From contig NC_036456.1 of assembly GCF_002775205.1 (NCBI RefSeq), positions 19,861,976 to 19,925,975 of the forward strand: a DNA stretch of 64,000 nucleotides, written 5' to 3'. The stretch comes from Xiphophorus maculatus. Its lineage: Eukaryota; Chordata; Actinopteri; Cyprinodontiformes; Poeciliidae. The translations under genes were made by a program, and so were the position numbers. The notes below the pieces were generated by a model. The model did no database searches and was not told the origin of the DNA. It saw only the letters and a program-made list of their open reading frames with translations. Positions 1-12,299 of this stretch are shown here, in pieces (within the stretch, counting starts at the first letter, position 1; every line of letters starts with the position of its first letter).

Positions 1-240
1 GCTGCCGCAGGGTGGAGGCTTGTTACTGGGAGGCGATGCGAGCTGAGGGACGGGGTGGAGGAGGAGACGAGGGGAACGCTGCCAGGAGCTTGACCCCGGC
101 TCGTTATCTCGGCCCCCGAAGGTCCTGCCGCCGTTTCTGAGGAGGAAGCCTGGGTGTTGCTGCTGGCGCTGAACCCCACACGCGGTGATGTCACAATTAC
201 GAGAAGAGGAAGATGAAAACGGGATCCTCATCTCACCATA
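1..240 (-). other. G+C- and CpG-rich open stretch of unknown identity
   Basis: The first 180 bases are much richer in G+C and CpG than the DNA to the right. On the minus strand one frame is open from about 170 to the window edge and would read as a Ser/Ala/Pro-rich segment (FSASSNTQASSSETAAG and onward), preceded by a TTCAG acceptor-like site. It does not resemble the WRAP53 residues expected after exon 5 (the HIWD/AFTGE region). It may be part of another exon, a CpG island, or chance. The window edge cuts it, so I cannot decide. Confidence 0.2.
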
Positions 241-1157
241 AGGTGTCATGCGGGCTCAGGAGTGCTTTCTCAAGAGCCGGACCGCATTTAAAACTCGTCA
301 CCAGCCTCTAAGGAGGCAGGAAGAGGGCCGACACTTTACTGGTAATGAGCGACATCAGAACGCTTTCGCAGCTTTTATTTCCCCGACATCACAAGCGGTT
401 CCCATAACGAGCGCAAACATCCTGAAGATCAAAGAGGATCTTTCAGAAAATGAGCCGTCGTTTAGTTTAACTATAGACCGCTGAAACACACTCGATGTTA
501 ATCCCAATTTGCAAAGCGCTAGCTTCTGTTTCTCTTTTCTCTTCCTTCACTATTAAATGTTTCCAACAAAACTATTTTAATGTCGAAGATAACTTGAGTA
601 AATACAAAAATCTGTTTTAAAAGCTTATATAATCCCAATCACTGCCCTGATGGCAGCAGCTAATTGTGATAACCAGGGATGAGTTGTTTTTATCCAACAT
701 TTCATTAAATGTTCCAATCCAGCCACATTGGTCTGTTTAAGATCAAGCCACAGCGTCTCAATCAGATCCAAGTCCTACTTTGACTATTTTACTAAAGGTT
801 TTGGGCACCATCAAGATCTTATATATTATATTTGACAAATCGGTAACAAACCTTTGAGTTCTTTCAGATTAGCAGTGATTTTGCCAATGGAGCCAATTAT
901 TGATGCCATTTCAGCCCAGTCTCTCTTTTTCATTGTTGAAAAATGAACACTGACCTTAACTGAAGTAATTTAAGTTTTTTATGTTATTCTGGATCCTTAA
1001 TCTGGCATGTTAGTCATTAATACGCCAGATTTACTGTGGTTAAGTTGGAGAAAAATTGGAGTTATGGATTTGGTTAAATATGTGTTCATATGTTTTATAT
1101 CCAACTCCTGGGAGAGTCTAGTTCAAGTTAGGCAGGAAAATATCAGCTTCGACTCAC

Positions 1158-4100
1158 AAACATGTGTCTGGCTCCAACGAGCTCATCTTCGGGAACCAGC
1201 AGTAGTCGTAGACGGTGTCTCCTTCAGCCATCCTGAGCACAGGACTCTGGGTCAGGAAGAACAGGACACAAATAATGATGAATCTGTGTCTAGCATACTG
1301 CACGCCACGCCATGCTGCACATCTGTGTTCAACGTTTATATACAACGTCTATTTCAGTAAATAAAACAAACAAAAAAAAAACATTACAAAATTTAAACTT
1401 TGGCATTTTAAATTAAGGAAAAGTATCAAAACTAAGACATGATTATCACAGCACATGCTCTTGTATAATAGAAGGTTAATTTGAAGTTAAATGTGAAGTC
1501 AGGAGTGTTAAATTAATGACAGTCAGGTGTAAGACGAACAGCAACATATCAGATTCTGGTCCTTCCCAGTAAAGTGTATCAAGGCATGAAATGAGATTTC
1601 CAAGGACTTCAGTAAAAGAGCTACAATAAATTTCTCTTCTGAGTTTAAAAGGCTGTTTAATGGCCTGCAAAGAGAGGACTGTCTGTAAGCTGGAGGAACT
1701 GGGGAACACGAGAGGATAAAGCATCAGATGAATGTTTACCAGAACATGGAGTAACTGAAAATGGACGTGCAGTAAACAATGGCGTGTGTTTCTCCTTTTC
1801 TCTTCAAGAAAGAAAGTTTCAAAACAGCTTTACAAGAGGAAATGCTGAGTGAAGTAATACAATTCCCAGAATCCTCCCTTTAATATAACGGGGAAGATGG
1901 TTTTATGTGACGTTATTCTGATCAAGCCACAACTCGTAAATATTTAGAGAGAAAAAAAATACTCCACCATCCACAAACAGATAAAAGTTGCTCCAAAAAT
2001 CAATTATTGTAAAACTGATTTCAAAGATGAAATGCATTAACCATTTCATGGCTCCACCAATATAGTTAAATCTTAAAAACATCAAAATTTGAGGTTTTAT
2101 AATAATGGAAATGATATGCAGAGCTTACGGGGAATGCTGAGAGCATTCCAGAGCTTTAAACTGGGTTTTATGAAATAATGAGCCTTGCAGCTTTTCCTCA
2201 GATAATCACAAGCTGAGACGTTTTTTCTCATTTGTTGGGCTGGAAAATCTGATGCTTTTACATCACCTCTTTGCAAGACAATAAAATTGTAAAAAAGTAA
2301 AAAAATAAATAAATCTCAATCGTTCATAAATTTGCAAGTACCACTGTATGGGATTAGAGGCAATAAAACAGGCTATAACTCGCAGTAAAATTCAAAGGCC
2401 GACGGCTGCCTTTGAGAAATAAAAAAATCAAGCTCAATTTTCTGCTCTCATGAAAAAAGGCTGGCAGATCTTTGTGGAGGAAAATGGATTACATTTCAAT
2501 TATTTTTGTTCAGTGATCCCGATCTGCCAGCCCATAATAGAAAACGAGAGATTGGCTCTGCGCTCGATATTTTCTCAAATCTAAAAAAGACACGACAGCC
2601 ATTTTCTTCTACCCGTTAATTCCTCAGAAATACATTTTGTGCGACTCAAAATGTGGGTGGATGGATGGATTGGTGCGCCTGAGGAAGAGGGAGACGGTCG
2701 GCTGGACAGGTGGAGAGGACGAATGAACGGGTGAGCAGGCAGATATATTTGGACGATTAGTTTGGGTAAAAAGTTGGGTGGATGAATGGCTTTGGGTTTG
2801 ATGGAGTGACCACAAGGATGTGTTTAGTGAGAGACATTTATACTCTCTTAACCTCAAAAGGTGGCATAGACACAAATATTCAAATATTTGTAGTTAGTAT
2901 AATAATTAGGAAAAAATAAAGTCAATAGACACCTGCAAGTATTACTGAAATTCTTATTCTAACTATTTTCTCCTCTGTTTGTTCCACAAGAGCATCAATA
3001 AATATCAGTAAATTTGGAAATATAATTAAATGTAGTTACTGTGTGCAGTTTTGGTGATATAAATCAGACTTCTACTTCAAATGGAAATGTTTTTCAAGAC
3101 AATTCGTGTTTGTGGCACTTTGAATGCTGTGCCATGCAGTCACAGCCGTACAGTTATCTAAAAAAGGAATAGTACATACTTTTTCATCATCATCACAATA
3201 GCACCATGATAAAATTCTAAATCCATATTGCCCATCCCTACACCTAATTCAGAAGGCCCAATAGTTGTGATCCAACAGGTTTTATACCAGACCAAAGCAG
3301 GTCAATATTGATAATATTACCAGGACTGACTTAACCCTTCACCATGAGCACCAACTCTTTCTCTAAAAGTCACTTCATTTTTGTTTTCAGTAACATGAAA
3401 GTAAAAAATAAGTTGACAAACATAAACTGATGCTGCAAAGAAATATTTAAATACGCAAAATGTTACTTCTTTAAAATCTGAATTGTCAATAATGGTTCCA
3501 ACTATTAATTTCGAAACAGAAAAACATTTGCCGATTTCCAACTCACCATCTCAGGGATGGAGTCCCAGCTGTAGCTGTAAATCTCTGGAGGGAGGTTGTA
3601 CACGCGGAGAACGTTGTCGGCACTGTTAGTGAGGATGCAGGAACCATCGGGAGCCCTAAATGGAGGAGACTCAACTTGCTTCATGTTGAATTAGCCGTTA
3701 GTAATATTGTCTCTGCTAAAAGATAAAGATCATTTGTATAATATCTAGATTGATGTAATGACAATTCTCCTTTACCTTTTGTTTTAATGGAAGGAAGACA
3801 TTTACTAAAATGACTTATTAGTGATTAGGCCAAAGATAAATAAATATACAATGAGTGGTTCAGAAAACCACCTGTTCCAGTGTGTTTTGTTCATGTTTAT
3901 TGTAAATCAAGATTACCATTTGCAGCCTTTCAGGTAATTCTCTGGAAAGCTGGAGTACTCCGTCCAGGAACCGGTCAGCATTGAGGGATTCTGGGTAAAA
4001 TCCAGGTTGAGGCTGGAAAAAAAAGAGAAATGAGACACACACCCATAACAACCGAAGTTTGATGTTGGTCAGAAAATAAAGGAAGCTTGTGGAAAAGAAA

Positions 4101-5278
4101 TAAATCTGTAATTTTGCAAATGAAATGATTTTTAAATGTTGTACTGAATTATTACAATGCTTAAAAACCAACAAACATTCATACAACATTATTTTTACTA
4201 TAAATAATTACTTTATTAAATAACTTTCCACTCAATAGGTTATTTCTTCTGTTTTTGTCCTAAACTTTCCGTCATTATAACTAATGGGGTCCCACATTTT
4301 CTCTCCATTCTTTCTTTTCAGTCATGTCTCCATCCAGTTTTAGCTAAAACCTATTGCTATTTTGAACATATAGATTAATTGACATAAGTCCAACTTGATG
4401 TTTTTTTAAAAAAAGGTTTTACTGGGGAAAAAAAAAACAAAAAGAGGGAAGATCTTGTGTTTGGCCTAATGGGGGCACTACAACTGTATACAAAACACAT
4501 GAAAGATTTTTTTAAATTTAAGATTAAACAAGAAAAAAAGAACTGTGTGCCTCAACAATCACATCAAGTTCATGACACCAAATTAAAAACAACCAAAATG
4601 TGATTAAAATATTTCCTGGAAGAAATCAAAATAATTTGAAACTCCACCGTGTGTAAAACAGTAACTTCTTGCTTTGTATTTTCTGTCTGCTGTCTTTTCT
4701 GTGCGACATTTTAAATTAAAGTCAGAATACAAAACAAAAATTTGAACAAAAATTCTTCAACTTACTGCTGTCCCGCTGCGGGGCTGTCTGCTGCTTCGAC
4801 GCCATCGCACTCCTCCTCTTGTCTTGTCTCCTCTCCTTCTGCAGCATCAGGTCCTCCATCTCCGTTCTGGTGGCATTCTGCTACATCTTTATCTCTCTGA
4901 TCTTTCACCTCAGGTTGCTGTAACTCGTGCGTTGCTATAAAAAAAATACAATTAAAATCTGTGAGTACAATATTTCGGCCACACTTCCGGTTTTTAAACA
5001 CACTCAGTTAGCAAGACGAGTGTTTTACTTTGTGCAGATATGGAGGTGTTTCCCTGTGCAGATTCAGACTCTGTTGGTGTTCCATCTCCCTGCTCCTCCT
5101 CTCTCATCCTGGAGCGCTTGGCTGATGGTGGAAGCCCGTCTTCTGGGGTCTCCTGCTCTACCTGCTCAGACTGACAGAGTAGAGGCGGGACCTGTTGAGG
5201 GGGCTCGCCGTCTGCTTCAGAGTCCTGCCCACCAGCCGCCACGCCTCCGCTCTCTCCACCTCCAGCTGAATCGGACAT
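1158..5278 (-). CDS. wrap53: WRAP53/TCAB1, 5' half (gene continues off the left edge)
   Basis: This is the N-terminal part of telomerase Cajal body protein 1, a WD40 protein that binds CAB-box scaRNAs and telomerase RNA and brings them to Cajal bodies. Five coding exons on the minus strand are seen at 5278-5029, 4934-4766, 4012-3917, 3655-3547 and 1246-1158. All joins are GT-AG and keep phase; together they give 713 nt. Exons 1-2 encode an acidic, low-complexity N-terminus starting [12 protein letters not shown]. Exon 3 ends in [19 protein letters not shown], exon 4 reads [20 protein letters not shown], and exon 5 reads [17 protein letters not shown]. These match the start of the WD40 propeller as I know it from human WRAP53. 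The remaining repeats must lie left of position 1. The start at 5278 follows a 5' UTR exon that begins near 5424. In mammals the gene overlaps TP53 antisense; no p53 sequence is visible here. Confidence 0.9.
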
Positions 5279-7005
5279 GGCTTTATCGATCCTCCTCCCG
5301 GCGTTTTGAGGCCCGCAGTCCGGCGGGTGGCTGTCAGACGTGGGTGAGGTAAGTGCTACTGGGATAGTGCTTCCTCCTGCAGTGTGGACGGCTGAGTCTG
5401 TCGGGGTTTGAGGACATCACCCACCTAGAGAAAACAGGAAGTGGGTAAAGATATAAGCCCGGTTTTCAGGGAACATTTTTGCTTGTTTCAAGAAGCATTA
5501 AAGACAGTTTTTTTCCCTCATTGTGATGTTGATGTCTTTCTAAACCTCCCCTTCATTCATACAAATTGGTAATTCATTTTTATTGCTTTTGGCACTACGT
5601 ACAAATGGAGAAACAAAGAAGACATGTTCATAAATACATAAAATTAGGTGCAAATGGAATGACATTGCATGCAGAATGATGTAATATCCCCTACATACAT
5701 TCACAAATGCCAAACCAACATTTACTCTACTGACTGAACAGATTTTATGGACAATGTTCTGTTCGCATGTTCCTCTGTTCTGCAGTCATTTCTTGAGAAA
5801 ACCGTTTAAGAAGCAAAAATATGACTTACCATTTTTAAATTTGATTTAGTCAGAAGTATGTGTCTGTGTGAATTTAAAAAATACACAGTAGATATTTATA
5901 ATAATAATGATGATGATTCTTGACCTGGAGTATTAACTTCATGCCCTCAGAGTTCCTCACCACTGATCAAGTCTTATGTGCCAAAAGGAATAGTCAAATA
6001 TCCCTCTGTCTTCTTCAACCTTATCAAACGGTAAAAAAGAAAACTAGGTGTTGTCCTATAAGCAGACAGTGCCAACAAGGGAACAAAAATGTTGATAAAT
6101 ACTAATCCCACTGAATAAATCTAATCAGAACAAAAGGTAGACTTTCCAAAGTTTTTCCAGAGTAAAACTAAGCTACAGAGTTGCATGCATTTTCAGTTTT
6201 TTTTAACATCTGTATCATGTCTGCCAACAATGAGTCCCTGTCTGTATACATGCATGTCCATGTAATGTAACGTTGCTGCTAAGTTTATGAAATTTAAAGT
6301 GGAACCGCTGAACTGAAAGGTTCCTTTCGACAAGTAATTAGAATAGAAAGTCACAGACAGGAAAGCAAGTAGATTTACACAAAGATAGAAACACGCATCA
6401 TATAAAAACATAATAAAAATACTGCACAGTACAGGCACAACTTCAACATACTGGGTAGGTTTAAGAAATAGTTGACAACGATAATTGAATCTGACAAACA
6501 TTTAGCGTTCGTGTTATAACGTATACATTTGTGCGCTTTAGCAAGCTGCCACTTAAATAAATGTTGGCATTACTAAAGGAAAAAGTACATTAAAAAAACG
6601 CCTTGAAAATGCTCCTCCAAACACCTGTGGCGAGTCGTGACAGGTCAGATACTTCAAAACGGTCGGTCGTTATTTTAAATTAACTGCATAAATATAGTCA
6701 CAGATACATTTCCCTCCAGCCCTGCTGCTTTCCCCCCACCACATTAATATTGACGATGGAGAAAGGAAATTTTATGTGTTTGGAACAAAGAAACAGCCAC
6801 CAAGCTCTGTTTAGCTTCAGTTAGCATTAGCTCGTGCTAACAGTATGCAGCTACGCACCTGCTGTAGCTCTGCTGACCGTTGACGCTGAGCTTCGTCTCC
6901 CTTTCCTTCGTTGCGGCTTCAAAAGTTTTTACACAAGCGAAAAAGACAAGAAGCCCGCAAATACAAGTCGACGTCTTTTTTGTAGGGAACTTCTGTGCTG
7001 CTTAC

Positions 7006-7070
7006 CAGCTCATCGAGAAGTTGTAAACACAAGTAGGTAGCCATGTGTTTGGAACTATCGCGAGAATTCG
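7006..7070 (-). promoter_or_regulatory. wrap53: wrap53 promoter and non-coding first exon
   Basis: On the minus strand a short exon ends in a good donor (GAGCTG|GTAAGC, last exon base 7006). Just upstream is a TCTCGCGAT element at about 7058-7066, close to the TCTCGCGAGA motif found at TATA-less housekeeping promoters. The matching acceptor (TTTTCTCTAG, exon from 5424) lies 1.6 kb downstream and leads into the exon with the wrap53 start at 5278. The transcription start itself is inferred. The exon holds an ATG at 7044 that opens a short reading frame, described as a finding. Confidence 0.5.
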
Positions 7071-10000
7071 TTTAAAGGGATTTGAGATTTGCTCCCCTCC
7101 ACTTCCGCGTTAGGTTTCCTCTCAAATACTTAAAGGATTTTGTTTAGAATAGTCTACAGATGGATCTCGGGGAAAATAAAAGTGTCAGTATGTATTTAGC
7201 TGGATTTCAGCTACTTGTCATTAAATGGAAACCTAACATTAAGCTACTCAAAATTAGATTTCATAGGACTAAGAAAGACCGCTGATTTGACAGTAGCCCA
7301 GCATCCAATCACATCTTAGAAAAACTTAGCGGAAGGAAAAACAAACGTCATGAATTGACACTTTCAAAGGATGTGAAATAAAGTCCATTCTAAACTAAAA
7401 GTAACCGTAATTGTGTCTTACCTGGACTAAGAAAAGGGGGGAAAAAAAGATTTTACTGTTCTTTGGTGGTCCAAAGTCTTTCTTTTTTTTTTTTTTTAAA
7501 TAAATTAATTTAATATTTTTAGTTAGTATGCAGTAACCGTAGTCATCAAAATTCACAGAAATGTATGCTGAAATGTAGCACTGTGGTAAATGTATACATT
7601 TTAAATTAAATTACTGGACAAAATTAACTGCAACTATATTGTATTTTCTGATGAGTTTGTAAAAGAAAAAACACAGAAGGAACAGCTAAATGCCATTTAT
7701 TTAGTATTTATTTTGTTCTTCAAACAGGAGCCAAACTATTTACACATTTTTTCACTTGTTCTTTTTCCGAAACGGTTTCATTAAATGTACAGTTTGCTGT
7801 TATTATAACAACATTCAAAAGACTCAAATCAAAGGGGAGCTGAGCTGACTGGGATACAATTACTGTGAAATCACAATCTGATTTAAATTTGCTGCAACAG
7901 AATCACATGATCAATTTAATAAGTGTGTAACCAATCATCCTTTTTTCCTTTTCTTTTTGGACAAAGTTTCTGAAGTTTATATACTATTAAAAGCCTTTTC
8001 AGTGCATTAAAACTACCAAATGTCATCTTAAAAATATGCTAAAGTTGCTTAAAGTAGATTTTGAATAATTATTTTTTTTGCAAATGCATATCTTGCTAAA
8101 TTCAAACATCTGGTCGCAATTTAACAATTCTAGCCTAAGTCTTCTGCAACTTCTCAATGATAGCTAAGGACGATAATTAGACAAGTTGGCGATAGTCATC
8201 AGCTGCTTGGATTAAAAATGACATTCTGTAGTTTGCAAAGGTACAAAAAGAATCTGATTAAAAACACTTGACGCTTCAAATCTTTTTAGATCAAGGGTGG
8301 CCAAGTCCAGGACTTGACATCTACTATCCTGCAACGTTTAGACGAATCTCTTTTCAACACAAATAGCTTCTGCCTGAAGCTGTTCGGTCAAATAGCTGTC
8401 ATTTACCGAGCTAAATTGCATGTTTATGAGAAAACCCAGGCGTGTTGGAGAAGGAAAGCTTCTAAAAGTTGCAGGATGGTAGATTTCGAGCGCCAGAGTT
8501 GACCACCCCGGACGGAAGAGGCTTCACCTTCAAATAGAAACAAAGAGGGACAAATCAATCCTCTAAAGAATCGGGCCAGTATTTTCTTTGAACGGCTCTG
8601 ATTGGTAGATCAGGGATACTTTCCATTCCTGCATATTAAATGCAGCAAAAATAAGAACTCCCACCATTTTCGACATCAACTAACAACACGTACTTTGACA
8701 ATTTAATGAAAATCAGAGAAATGTTTGAAACTCATGTTTTGATCAGTGGTATTTCTTTACCGCTCTCCACCCAGAGCGACATGCACTAGAGTGGGTTGAG
8801 AAGTAACATCTGCACGTTAAAAAATAAAAAAATAAGCTGCAACTTTGCATCGTAAGGAACTTTTTATAGCTTAATTGCATGTTCAGTCAATGACGAGCAG
8901 CGCCCCCTGGAGTTTTCCACTGTAAAAAAAAAAGTAACTCGCTGCATCCGGCTACCGACTACAGTTGGTCTCTGATCTGCAGCTGGGCTTAGGATGGAAA
9001 AAAAGGTTGCCAAGCCCAAGACTGGTATTAAACCGATAAATACTTTAGATCTTATTGAGAAATTATAAAAAGTGTTACCGAGTTTTGCTTCCAAAATAGC
9101 ACTGATGCAGGTTTTGTGTTTGGTTAAATGTGGGAACTGCCACTGGCTCTGACGCATAAATGGCGACCTTGCAATTCTGTCACATCCGTTCAAAATTATT
9201 ACCTCTACAAAGTAATCTGCTGCAAATGGGTTTTTTTTCTTCTTTACTGTAAAAGTTATTAAAGAAAAAATATAAGATGGCAGAATCAGAATTCCAGATC
9301 TTAAAAATACAGATATCAGAACTGATCATGAAAACCTTGGTCAACGGATCTCCAATTATAAAGCTTCCTTTTAGAGTAAATAAGCCTGAGATTCTCTCAC
9401 ATCTGCACAACAGTATATATATATATATTTTTTCTAAAATCATACAATTCTCCTGGAGTGTAAAAAGAGTCCAAATGCACTAACTCGTATTTGAAATTTA
9501 AGGATGACTAAATTTACCCAAACTGCATACTGATGCAGCACAGCGAGGGGCCGGTTATTGAAACGCATCCCGGTCAGCTCAGCTCCCCAGAGTATAGACC
9601 TTCAGAAAACAACAAAACAAATCAACTCCGAACAAATTCACTCTGCGTTTTCATGAAAACAAAAGAGCAACAAAAATCCAACCACCAGCGAAGTTAGATT
9701 TAGAAAAAGAAAAAAAAATTAAAGACTTGTCGCTCTACTCTGTAGTTAGCTAGTAACTTTTAAAGGTGATCGGATGTATATGTAAGGAGGTCTATACACA
9801 ACAATTCTGTTAGCCAACAGAACAAAAGCGCTGTTGAAAAACTTTGTTCAACCTGAATACAGTTAACAAGATGGTTTCCAACTAACTTTTATCATTGAGA
9901 ACATTTTCAGTTAGTCATCCAAGACTCTGCTATACAATTTAAGGCATGTTGAACAAAGAAATAAAGCAAAACCCCACAATGAGAAACAAACAAAAAAAAG

Positions 10001-10302
10001 TCATCCAAACCAACTTTTACATTATTTACAAAGCGCACCACTTGAATTGATGAGCGCTGTTGTGTTTGTGTCTCTGTGAGTTGATATTTATGGATCCTTA
10101 TTATGTGTAACTTCTGCTGGAAATGTGCATGTAGTGTATGTTTGCCGCTCCTTTGGACTTGAGAATTTTCTGCGACGTGTTTGTGTTTAGTCGTGTTTTA
10201 GAGTCTTTTTTTTGTTGTTGTTTTGTACAAGTCTATCCAGTTCCACGGCAGCAGGGATTTCAAAAAGCCGCCATCTTTCTGCGTTTTCTTGTCCGAGACC
10301 TC
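7071..10302. other. Intergenic AT-rich stretch between wrap53 and the gigyf1 3' side
   Basis: No open frame with recognisable coding character was found on either strand. The stretch is AT-rich with T- and A-runs (for example near 7480-7510) and contains one palindromic transposon at 8295-8509. TTTATT strings at about 7700-7720 could be minus-strand poly(A) signals if the gigyf1 3' UTR were very long, but nothing visible proves that. Confidence 0.5.
8295..8509. mobile_element. Non-autonomous palindromic DNA transposon (MITE)
   Basis: An element of about 215 bp with long imperfect terminal inverted repeats. The left end is GGGTGGCCAAGTCCAG followed by ACTATCCTGCAAC. The right end is GTTGCAGGATGGTAG followed by AGAGTTGACCACCC, its reverse complement with a few changes. 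I recognise the arrangement (gtggccaagtcc ... atcctgcaac / gttgcaggat ... ttgaccac) from a repeat family common in teleost genomes. The related element at 61425-61630 shares the GTTGCAGGAT block. No clear target-site duplication and no transposase are seen. Confidence 0.7.
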
Positions 10303-11843
10303 TTAGACAGGATGGGGCCGGTTATTTGAAGAACCATTTCTCCAAGGTCTCAGGTTGAGATCATCTTCCCCCCCCTTTTTTTTGTTGCCCTTATCCTCGT
10401 CAGAGAGCGTCTGATCAAACCCCGAGCCAAACGCAATGGGTGATGAACTGTCCGACTGATAATGCCGATGGCCTGCCCAGTCCGAGGACGAGACAAGTGT
10501 CTTGGGGTAAAAGTTCGAAAGAGCAGGTTTAGGCGAGCTGATTCATGGGTCGGCTGCAGATTAAATCCTCGTCACAGAGGGCAGCAAATAAAGCAAAGCC
10601 AATCGCCTGAGAAGAGGACACACAGAAAGAGAAAACAACTTCAATTCACAAATTAGACCAAGGTTGACCGTACTTCTCGGTTCTTACTTTAGAAGGGTGG
10701 AGGTTGAATTTTTCTCCACTGACTTTAGACTGCGGCATATTTCTTATCGGACAAATACTCAGAACAGCTGAAAAGTCTAAAAATCTCAGTGAAAGTCTAA
10801 CACTTGGCATGTCTCTAGGGCCTTTTTTAAATTATTTTTGTCATGTTAACCAGATGTGTCACCAATTGGTAAAGTTTGGGAGAACAACTCAACTGTCACC
10901 CTCTAAAGAAAGGAAACTGGCTTGGATGTTAGGAATATCTTAATTTTCACTCTAAAATAAACCAGACCTAGTGTCGTTTCGCCAAGATTGGACTCGCATG
11001 TAAAAACTTGGAGGATTTTGACACCAGGGAGCAGCATTTTTAACAACATGCAACTGTTCTGAGGTTTTACATACAATGAACTGGTCGATGAAACAAAATC
11101 ATGTATAATTATTTCCTGTTCAGTACGTAAAACAACAGCATTTTCTCAGATGATAAATACAGGAACAAATCAGAGACTTGAAACGTGAATTCAAAGTCAA
11201 ACTGGGATCAAAAGTTATGCCAAAGTGTTTGCTTTATCTTAGACATGCTTTTCATGGTGTAAAGAAAAATATTTCAGTTTGTCTTTATTGAAGTAAACTG
11301 AACAGCCATCCACTATTCAAATTCAGTCAAATTCAGAGATTTTGGGTGAACTGAGTTGTACAACTGAATATCATCCGCTTCATAACGATAAAAGACATCT
11401 TTAAAGGTTGACAGGATGTGGCCAAGAACAATAAAAACCAGAAGAGGAGCCAAAAGCAAACAATTTCTAAGTTTAACTCTACATGATATACGTCCAAAAA
11501 AGTTAAAGATTTTGGGTAAAACTTGTTGCTTCTGTTTGTAGACAATGAATTGAAAATGACAAATCCAATATTGGCTTCTTGATGAAGTGTCAGATGTCCA
11601 AGTGAGATATTTTAAAAGAACTTACCACGCAGCTCTCCTCCTGCAGGACTCCATCATTCTGAAGGCCGTCGTCAGGTTGGGAAAACCAAGTGGAAGCGTC
11701 CTTGGCGACGGCTCTTCAGAACGGCGTCCGGCTCTCGACTGTGCGAGTTGATCAAACTCTTGTGGCCACTCCAATCTCTGCTTTGACAAGCAGCCACCAG
11801 TAGGCATATCCAACGCCTCAGTCCGCGCTCGTTTCCCTTCCAT
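10303..11843 (-). other. Unproven two-exon open reading frame
   Basis: Two stretches on the minus strand could join. The first (11843-11636) starts with an ATG in fair context, stays open for 69 codons (MEGKRARTEALDMPTG at the start) and ends in a strong donor, TG|GTAAGT. The second (10537-10303) begins after an AATCAG acceptor-like site. It is in the matching phase, is open for about 77 codons, reads DWAGHRHYQSDSSSPIAFGS in its middle, and ends in TAA. Against it: the acceptor lacks a pyrimidine tract, the second block holds an A-run next to a G-run, and I recognise no family. It could equally be part of a long gigyf1 3' UTR. Confidence 0.2.
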
Positions 11844-12299
11844 CCCCCAATTATTTCAAGGTTAGTGGCATATAAAGGGAAACTCGCAGCGAGTCCACTT
11901 AAAACTATTGAAAACTATTGGTTTCTTTTCCATGAGGAACATTCAGTCCAACGTCTCATGAAATTTTTTCCTTCATCCATTTGCAATTTTTTTTTTTCTC
12001 TCGTTCTACTTTGAAAGGTAATACAAAAATATGCTTATATACAGGAGGTGGGAGAAGACGGGGCTTCTCGAAGTCTCTCGTTTTTAGTTTGGGAATATCT
12101 TTTTCGGCGACTTTTGTTTTTTTCCTTTTCTTGAATCAAAAGTCGTAGCAATCCTCCTGTTGTAAATTGTGCTCCCATCCCCAGAATTGTACCTCACAGC
12201 TTGAATGAACAAAAGTGCATAGGTGAGCCGGTGAGGGCAGGGTGCGAGTGCGTGGGAGGGTTGAGGTGAAGACGAGCGCGCAGATCAGGTGTCCTCCTC

